DNA of 10,237 bases from Thermoflexales bacterium (GTDB lineage Bacteria; Chloroflexota; Anaerolineae; S140-20), in the NCBI GenBank assembly GCA_015484715.1, contig WFUY01000318.1, forward strand, positions 1-10,237. The letters run 5' to 3'. Made by a program: the position numbers and the translations under genes. Within the stretch, counting starts at the first letter, position 1; each line of letters begins with the position of its first letter. Below are positions 5,721 to 10,237 of this stretch, in pieces. The notes beneath the pieces are model-generated. The model was not told where the DNA came from. It saw nothing but the letters and a program-made list of their open reading frames with translations, and searched no databases.

Positions 5721-6686
5721 ATGCGTGTCACGATGGAGGCGGCCCGGTCCGTGAAACTGACTTATGGGATGGACCTGCTACGGAAGCGCAATACGGTGGC
5801 CTGTGGCATCGGCTACAAGATCACCGGCGGTCAGGTGACCGATGAGCTGGCCGTCATCGTCTCGGTCACTCAGAAGCTCCCCGTGGCCCAGTTGTCCCGC
5901 GAAGACCTGGTCCCCAAAATGGTGGACGGTGTTCCCACCGACGTCGTCGAAACGGGCGTGATCCGGGCCTTCCAGGGGCATCAGGACCGATGGCGACCCG
6001 CCCGGCCCGGGATCTCCGTCGGCCATTACGCCATCACGGCGGGCACCTTCGGCTGTCTGGTGCGCCGGGAGGATCAGCACTTCATCCTGAGCAATAACCA
6101 CGTTCTGGCCAACATCAACCAAGGCCGGCCAGGCGATGCCATCCTACAACCAGGGCCGGCCGACGGCGGCACCCAGGCCGACAAGATTGCCGAACTGGCC
6201 GACTACGTGCCCATTGACTTCGGCGCACAGCCTCCCGGCTGCGCGGCCTCCCTCTGGGGACTTCTCGGCGGGCGACGCCCGGCTCAACCCACCGCTGAGG
6301 GGGAAAACCGGGTGGACGCCGCCCTGGCCCGCCCCCTCAGCGGCGACTTGGTGAGCGCTGACATCCTGGAGATCGGCGTCCCCACCGGTGTCGCCGAGGC
6401 CACCTTGGGCACCCGAGTGCAGAAATCGGGGCGCACCACCGGCCTGACCACCGGTCAGATCACCCAGATAGATGTCACCGTGCGGGTGGATTACAACGGC
6501 CCAACGGCCACCTTCGTGGGACAGTTGATGGCCGGGGCGATGAGTGCCCCAGGGGACTCGGGATCGGCGGTTCTGGACATGGAACGCCGGGTCGTCGGCC
6601 TGCTCTTCGCCGGATCCGACGTTACGACGCTCATTAACCCCATCCAGGCGGTCCTGGAGGCTCTGCGGGTGGAAGTGGTCACCTGA
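5721..6686 (+). CDS. Cytoplasmic trypsin-like serine protease (Nal1-like)
   Basis: The product has 321 residues from ATG 5721, which has AAAGGAG ending 8 nt upstream. A GTG at 5688 in the same frame adds 11 residues but has no such site. The N-terminal 100 residues carry a CGIGYKITGG segment and a DELAVIVSVTQKLP strand, as in bacterial relatives of the plant NAL1 protein. The C-terminal chymotrypsin-fold domain shows a full catalytic triad: His127 in SNNHVLA, Asp199 in NRVDAALA and Ser280 in APGDSGSAVL. KSGRTTGLTTG (235-245) precedes the serine, as expected in this family. There is no signal peptide, transmembrane segment or PDZ domain, so it is not a DegP/HtrA-type periplasmic protease and probably acts inside the cell. 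The substrate is unknown. The gene is divergent from rho and is followed by a repeat array, then pckA. Confidence 0.85.
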   Translation: MRVTMEAARSVKLTYGMDLLRKRNTVACGIGYKITGGQVTDELAVIVSVTQKLPVAQLSREDLVPKMVDGVPTDVVETGVIRAFQGHQDRWRPARPGISVGHYAITAGTFGCLVRREDQHFILSNNHVLANINQGRPGDAILQPGPADGGTQADKIAELADYVPIDFGAQPPGCAASLWGLLGGRRPAQPTAEGENRVDAALARPLSGDLVSADILEIGVPTGVAEATLGTRVQKSGRTTGLTTGQITQIDVTVRVDYNGPTATFVGQLMAGAMSAPGDSGSAVLDMERRVVGLLFAGSDVTTLINPIQAVLEALRVEVVT

Positions 6687-6692
6687 CAGAAA

Positions 6693-6757
6693 GCAAATTG
6701 CAAATTGCACAAGTTGCAAGGTGCAAGTTGCAAGTTGCGAATTGTAGATCGCAGATC
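6693..6757. repeat. Tandem heptamer array (GCAARTT)n
   Basis: Seven units follow the pattern GCAARTT: GCAAATT, GCAAATT, GCACAAGTT (2-nt insertion), GCAAGGT, GCAAGTT, GCAAGTT and GCGAATT (6693-6743). Two more diverged heptamers, GTAGATC and GCAGATC, continue the phase to 6757. The array fills most of the 91-bp gap between the protease stop and the pckA start, ending 10 nt before the pckA ribosome binding site. It is much more AT-rich than its surroundings. Confidence 0.85.
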
Positions 6758-6777
6758 ACAACAAGTCGGAGGGAAGT

Positions 6778-8382
6778 ATGCAGTACATCGGTCGCAATCC
6801 TAGCTCCTACGGTGTCGAAGAACACGGCATCAAGAACGTCAACATGGTCTACTGGAACCTGCCCACGGCGACCCTGTACGAGGAGGCCGTCCGTCGGCGC
6901 GAGGGGCTCATCGCCCACCTGGGTCCCCTGGTCGTCCGCACCGGCCACCACACGGGCCGCTCCCCCCGCGACAAGTTCATCGTGGAGGGACCGGAGAGCC
7001 AGGGAAAAGTGTGGTGGGGAGACGTCAACCAACCGATGAGCCAAGAGAACTTCGAACTCCTCTACCGCCGCCAACTGGCCTACCTCCAGGGGAAGGACAT
7101 CTTCGTCCAGGACCTCTTTGCGGGTGCCGACCCTCGCTACCGGATGCCCATCCGGGTGATCACCGAGTACGCCTGGCACAGCCTCTTCGCCCGCAACCTC
7201 TTCATCCTGCCCACCTGGGAGGAGTTGGGCGACCACGTCCCCCGCTTCACCATCATCCACACGCCCCGCTTCCACGCTGTGCCGGAGCTGGACAACACCC
7301 ACTCGGAGGTCTTCATCATCGTCAACATCGAACGGGGGCTCATCCTCATCGGAGGGACCAGCTACGCCGGTGAGATCAAGAAGTCCATCTTCACCGTGCT
7401 CAACTACCTGCTGCCCGCCCAAGGGGTGCTGCCAATGCACTGCTCAGCCAACGTGGGGCCGGACGGCGACGTGGCCCTCTTCTTCGGCCTCTCGGGAACG
7501 GGGAAGACCACCCTCTCGACCGACCCGGAACGGGCGCTCATCGGGGACGATGAGCACGGCTGGCACGACGGCGGCGTCTTCAACTTCGAGGGTGGGTGCT
7601 ACGCCAAGGTGATCCGCCTCTCACGGGAGAACGAACCCCAGATCTACCAGACAACCCGCCGCTTCGGAACCATCCTGGAGAACGTGACCATCAACCCCCA
7701 AACCCGACGGGTGAACCTGGACGACGATTCCTTGACGGAGAACACGCGGGGTGCTTACCCCATCAACTACCTGCCCCGGATCGTGGAAGAGGGTGTAGGG
7801 GGGCACCCCCGCAACGTGGTCTTCCTCACCGCTGATGCCTTCGGCGTGCTCCCCCCCATCGCCCGCCTGACGCCGGACCAGGCCCTCTACCACTTCCTGT
7901 CGGGTTATACGGCCCGAGTGGCCGGGACGGAAAAGGGGATCCGCGAGCCGCAGGCGACCTTTAGCGCCTGCTTCGGAGCGCCCTTCCTGCCCCTCCACCC
8001 GGTCGTCTACGCCGAGATGTTGCGAGAACGGATCACCCGCCACAAGAGTCGGGTCTGGCTGGTCAACACCGGCTGGACCGGGGGGCCCTACGGCGTGGGG
8101 GAGCGGATCGCGCTGCCCTACACCCGCGCGATGGTGCGGGCTGCGCTGCAGGGGAAGCTGGACGATGTGCCCACGGAAACCGACCCCATCTTTGGCCTCC
8201 CCGTGCCCGTCCACTGCCCCGATGTGCCCGACCGGCTGCTGCACCCCCGTGAGACCTGGGCCGACCCCCGGGCCTACGACGAACAGGCCCGCCAGTTGGT
8301 CCAGATGTTCCACGAGAACTTCCAGCAGTTCGCCGGCCGCGTGGGGCCGGAGGTGATGGCAGCAGGTCCCCCCATCGAGTGA
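6778..8382 (+). CDS. pckA: Phosphoenolpyruvate carboxykinase (ATP)
   Basis: The enzyme converts oxaloacetate and ATP to phosphoenolpyruvate, CO2 and ADP, the first committed gluconeogenic step. It acts in the cytoplasm and can run in reverse to fix CO2. At 534 residues it has the usual length of the ATP-dependent family. Motifs seen are [12 protein letters not shown] (55-66, substrate-binding Arg61), YAGEIKK (196-202, metal/substrate lysines), MHCSAN with His221, the P-loop [11 protein letters not shown] (237-247), the kinase-2 motif LIGDDEHGW (254-262), ENTRGAYPI, and the [15 protein letters not shown] adenine-side loop. All expected active-site residues appear intact. GGAGGG lies 4 nt before the ATG. 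No clear promoter is visible in the preceding gap, so it may be read from the protease transcript or from an atypical promoter. The ABC permease begins 24 nt after the stop. Confidence 0.97.
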   Translation: MQYIGRNPSSYGVEEHGIKNVNMVYWNLPTATLYEEAVRRREGLIAHLGPLVVRTGHHTGRSPRDKFIVEGPESQGKVWWGDVNQPMSQENFELLYRRQLAYLQGKDIFVQDLFAGADPRYRMPIRVITEYAWHSLFARNLFILPTWEELGDHVPRFTIIHTPRFHAVPELDNTHSEVFIIVNIERGLILIGGTSYAGEIKKSIFTVLNYLLPAQGVLPMHCSANVGPDGDVALFFGLSGTGKTTLSTDPERALIGDDEHGWHDGGVFNFEGGCYAKVIRLSRENEPQIYQTTRRFGTILENVTINPQTRRVNLDDDSLTENTRGAYPINYLPRIVEEGVGGHPRNVVFLTADAFGVLPPIARLTPDQALYHFLSGYTARVAGTEKGIREPQATFSACFGAPFLPLHPVVYAEMLRERITRHKSRVWLVNTGWTGGPYGVGERIALPYTRAMVRAALQGKLDDVPTETDPIFGLPVPVHCPDVPDRLLHPRETWADPRAYDEQARQLVQMFHENFQQFAGRVGPEVMAAGPPIE

Positions 8383-8406
8383 TCAGGTCTGGAGGGAGCC
8401 TTGCGG

Positions 8407-9189
8407 ATGCCTTGGTGGAACCGTCGTCCAGAGGTCTGGCTCACACCGCTGGTGGCCATCCTCTTCCTGGGGCTGTGGATCGCCGTGGTCTACCTGGGGG
8501 ACTATCCGGCCTTCATCCTACCCGGCCCCGACCGCGTCTGGCAACGCTTCTGGGGGCTTCTGACCGACGGGACCCTGCTTCGTCACACCTGGGTCACGCT
8601 GCAGGAGGTCCTGGGAGGGTTGCTGGTCGGCATAGCCACGGCGACCGCCCTGGGCTACCTGCTGGGCAAATCCCACCTGGTGGAGCGGCTGCTGGCCCCC
8701 TACATCGTCGCTTCCCAGGCGGTGCCTATGGTGGCCCTGGCCCCCCTACTGGTGATCTGGTTCGGGCCGGGGCTGCTCTCCAAGGTGCTGGTCTGCGCCT
8801 TGGTCATCTTCTTTCCAATGCTGGTCAACACGATGGTCGGTATCCGCTCGGTGGAGCCCGAACTGATGGACCTCATGCGCTCACTGGAGGCCAGCCGCTG
8901 GCAGGTCTTCACTAAACTGGAGGTACCCGCCGCGCTGCCCGTCCTGCTGGGCGGGCTGAAGGTCGGCGCTACCCTCTCGGTAATCGGGGCCGTGGTAGGC
9001 GAGTTCGTCGCCGCCGACCAGGGGCTGGGCTTCCTGGTCCGGCTGGGACAGGGCCTCTTCGACACCCCCCTCATCTTCGTCGCCATCGCCGCGCTTATCG
9101 CCATCGCCCTCACCCTCTACGGCGGAACGGCCTGGCTGGAACGACGGCTGCTCCGCTGGCAGGTGAGGAGAGAGCCCTGGAGGATGTAA
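8407..9189 (+). CDS. ABC importer permease, SsuC/TauC/ThiX type
   Basis: This is a 260-residue inner-membrane subunit of a type I ABC importer. About six hydrophobic segments are visible (roughly 12-30, 63-87, 96-120, 124-146, 180-200, 220-240). The cytoplasmic coupling loop SLEASRWQVFTKLEVPAALP (159-178) fits the EAA motif that docks the ATPase, followed by GLKVGATLSVIGAVVGEF, which is characteristic of the sulfonate/taurine/pyrimidine permease group. I chose ATG 8407, with GGAG 8 nt upstream. A TTG at 8401 adds two residues and is also possible. It lies 24 nt after pckA and 3 nt before the binding-protein gene, so the two transporter genes form an operon. The substrate cannot be told from the permease alone. 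Confidence 0.9.
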   Translation: MPWWNRRPEVWLTPLVAILFLGLWIAVVYLGDYPAFILPGPDRVWQRFWGLLTDGTLLRHTWVTLQEVLGGLLVGIATATALGYLLGKSHLVERLLAPYIVASQAVPMVALAPLLVIWFGPGLLSKVLVCALVIFFPMLVNTMVGIRSVEPELMDLMRSLEASRWQVFTKLEVPAALPVLLGGLKVGATLSVIGAVVGEFVAADQGLGFLVRLGQGLFDTPLIFVAIAALIAIALTLYGGTAWLERRLLRWQVRREPWRM

Positions 9190-9192
9190 ACG

Positions 9193-10170
9193 ATGCGCAA
9201 GAAGAAAGGTCTAGCAAGCGTCGCCCTGATCGTAGCCTTCCTGCTGACGGCCTGTACGGGGAAAGCCTCCCCCACACCGGCCCTCCGCACCATCCGGCTG
9301 CCCATGGGGTACATCCCCAACGTTCAATTCGCCCCCATCTACGTGGCGGTGGAGCGGGGATACTTCGCCGAGGAGGGTCTCGCCCTCGAGTTTGACTACA
9401 GCTTTGAGACCGACGGGGTCAAACTGGTGGGGGTAGGTGAGCTCCCCTTCGCCATCGCCAGCGGCGATCAGGTGATCCTGGCCCGGGCGCAGGGACTGCC
9501 CGTGGTCTACATCACCGAGTGGTATCAACGCTTCCCCATCGCGGTGGTCGCCCTGACCGAGAGCGGGATCCGCTCGCCCCAAGACCTAGAGGGACGGCGG
9601 GTGGGTATCCCCGAGACCTTCGGGGCCAGCTTCATCGGCTGGCGAGCGTTGGTGGAGGCAGCACACCTGGACGAGACCAAGGTTCAGCTCCTGACCATCG
9701 GCTACACGCAGAAGGAGAGCCTGGTGGAAGGTCGGGTGGACGCTGCCGTCGTCTACGTCAACAACGAGCCCATCCTGCTACAACAGGAGGGGTACGACCT
9801 GCAGGTCATCCCGGTGGCCGACTACGCCGACCTGCCGGCCAACGGCCTCATCACCAATGAGCAGACCATCGCTCAGGAGCCAGAGTTGGTCCGCGCCTTC
9901 GTGCGGGCTTTCCTGCGGGGGCTGCAAGACACGCTGGACGATCCCGAGGCCGCCTTCCAGATCAGCACCCACTACGTCGAGGGGCTGGCCGACAACACCG
10001 ATGTGCAACGGGCGGTCCTGCAGGCCACGTTGGACTACTGGCGGGCCGAGCGGCTGGGCTACTCCGAGCGCGAGACGTGGGAGAAGGGCATCCAGGTGAT
10101 GCAGGCAGCCGGCCTCCTGGACATTGAGCTGAACGTGGATGACCTCTTCAACAATGACTTCCTGCCCTGA
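9193..10170 (+). CDS. Lipoprotein substrate-binding protein, NMT1/ThiY-like
   Basis: This is a 325-residue binding protein that should deliver substrate to the adjacent permease. The N-terminus has a KKK cluster, a hydrophobic stretch and the lipobox LTAC with Cys21, so it is a lipoprotein anchored outside the membrane. GYIPNVQFAPIYVAVERGYF (39-58) and the following EEGL are typical of the NMT1/THI5-like family. RVGIPETFGASFIGW (136-150) fits the second-lobe start. Members bind thiamine pyrimidine precursors (ThiY), riboflavin (RibY of Chloroflexus), sulfonates or nitrate. A ThiY or RibY role is my inference, and no TPP or FMN riboswitch is visible upstream to decide it. The ATG follows the permease stop by 3 nt, with GGAGG inside the end of the permease gene. 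Confidence 0.92.
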   Translation: MRKKKGLASVALIVAFLLTACTGKASPTPALRTIRLPMGYIPNVQFAPIYVAVERGYFAEEGLALEFDYSFETDGVKLVGVGELPFAIASGDQVILARAQGLPVVYITEWYQRFPIAVVALTESGIRSPQDLEGRRVGIPETFGASFIGWRALVEAAHLDETKVQLLTIGYTQKESLVEGRVDAAVVYVNNEPILLQQEGYDLQVIPVADYADLPANGLITNEQTIAQEPELVRAFVRAFLRGLQDTLDDPEAAFQISTHYVEGLADNTDVQRAVLQATLDYWRAERLGYSERETWEKGIQVMQAAGLLDIELNVDDLFNNDFLP

Positions 10171-10237
10171 TCCGGAGGGAGGAGCAGCGCCTTCCCGCGC
10201 CTCCCTCCTCGAGGTCGGGGGAGCGCCCATCGCCCCC
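10154..10237 (+). CDS. Possible start of the ABC ATPase subunit (partial)
   Basis: A frame opens at ATG 10154, overlapping the binding-protein gene by 17 nt, and stays open to the right edge (28 codons). It reads MTSCPDPEGGAAPSRASLLE and continues as a beta-strand-like segment. Many importer ATPases begin with a short extension followed by a LLEV strand. Codon third positions are mostly G or C, like the neighbouring genes. A permease and binding protein with no ATPase in the window makes this position a natural one. No strong ribosome binding site is seen and no Walker motif is reached, so the call is tentative. Confidence 0.4.
   Translation, partial: MTSCPDPEGGAAPSRASLLEVGGAPIAP

Noticed and set aside
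6721..6750. Possible pckA promoter (GTGCAA, 18 nt, TAGATC)
   Set aside because: The -35 is just a repeat unit, the -10 matches consensus at only half its positions, and any such array would offer similar chance matches.
10174..10208. 9-bp GC-rich hairpin after the binding-protein gene, considered as an operon terminator
   Set aside because: No T-run follows, and an ATPase reading frame probably passes through it. It is mentioned only as a possible translational element.

Overview
The window is GC-rich chromosomal DNA carrying eight genes that are clear from sequence, plus one gene fragment at each edge. The fragment at the right edge is the less certain of the two. The gene set is housekeeping and sensory: Rho, ATP-type PEP carboxykinase, a hybrid histidine kinase, a Nal1-like trypsin-fold protease and a ThiXY/SsuAC-type importer. 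Together with the sigma70-type promoters and the GC-rich, short-stemmed regulatory DNA, this looks like a free-living bacterium. I favour Chloroflexota, by family resemblance only, because no rRNA or other phylogenetic marker is present. I see no mobile element, CRISPR array, tRNA or rRNA.

Layout. (1) Positions 1-558, minus strand: a small DUF4177-like protein followed by an overlapping gene for a single-pass membrane protein that runs off the left edge. (2) 559-935: a divergent intergenic region with one promoter facing each way and a GC-rich dyad between them. (3) 936-3701, plus strand: a 921-residue soluble hybrid histidine kinase (helical N-terminus, GAF, PAS, HisKA, HATPase_c, REC, REC). 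(4) 3702-3804: a two-tier inverted repeat, the likely shared terminator of two convergent genes. (5) 3805-5091, minus strand: transcription termination factor Rho. It lies behind a leader of about 425 nt that starts at a near-consensus promoter and contains a perfect 16-bp palindrome and a C-rich, G-poor stretch. (6) 5721-6686, plus strand: a cytoplasmic trypsin-like protease. (7) 6693-6757: a tandem array of heptamers. (8) 6778-10170, plus strand: pckA, an ABC permease and a lipoprotein substrate-binding protein, tightly spaced. A probable ATPase start overlaps the last of these.

How the parts may fit together. The kinase has no membrane segment, so it should sense an internal signal or redox state through GAF/PAS and relay phosphate through its own REC domains to a partner outside the window. 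The importer genes follow pckA by 24 nt and may share its transcript, which would place uptake of a small nutrient next to the gluconeogenic entry step. Rho probably controls its own synthesis through the long leader, as is known for rho in other bacteria. I found no clear candidate for a wholly new system. The most unusual signals are non-coding: the rho leader, a nearly identical 20-nt dyad upstream of both the kinase and the protease promoters, and the heptamer array.
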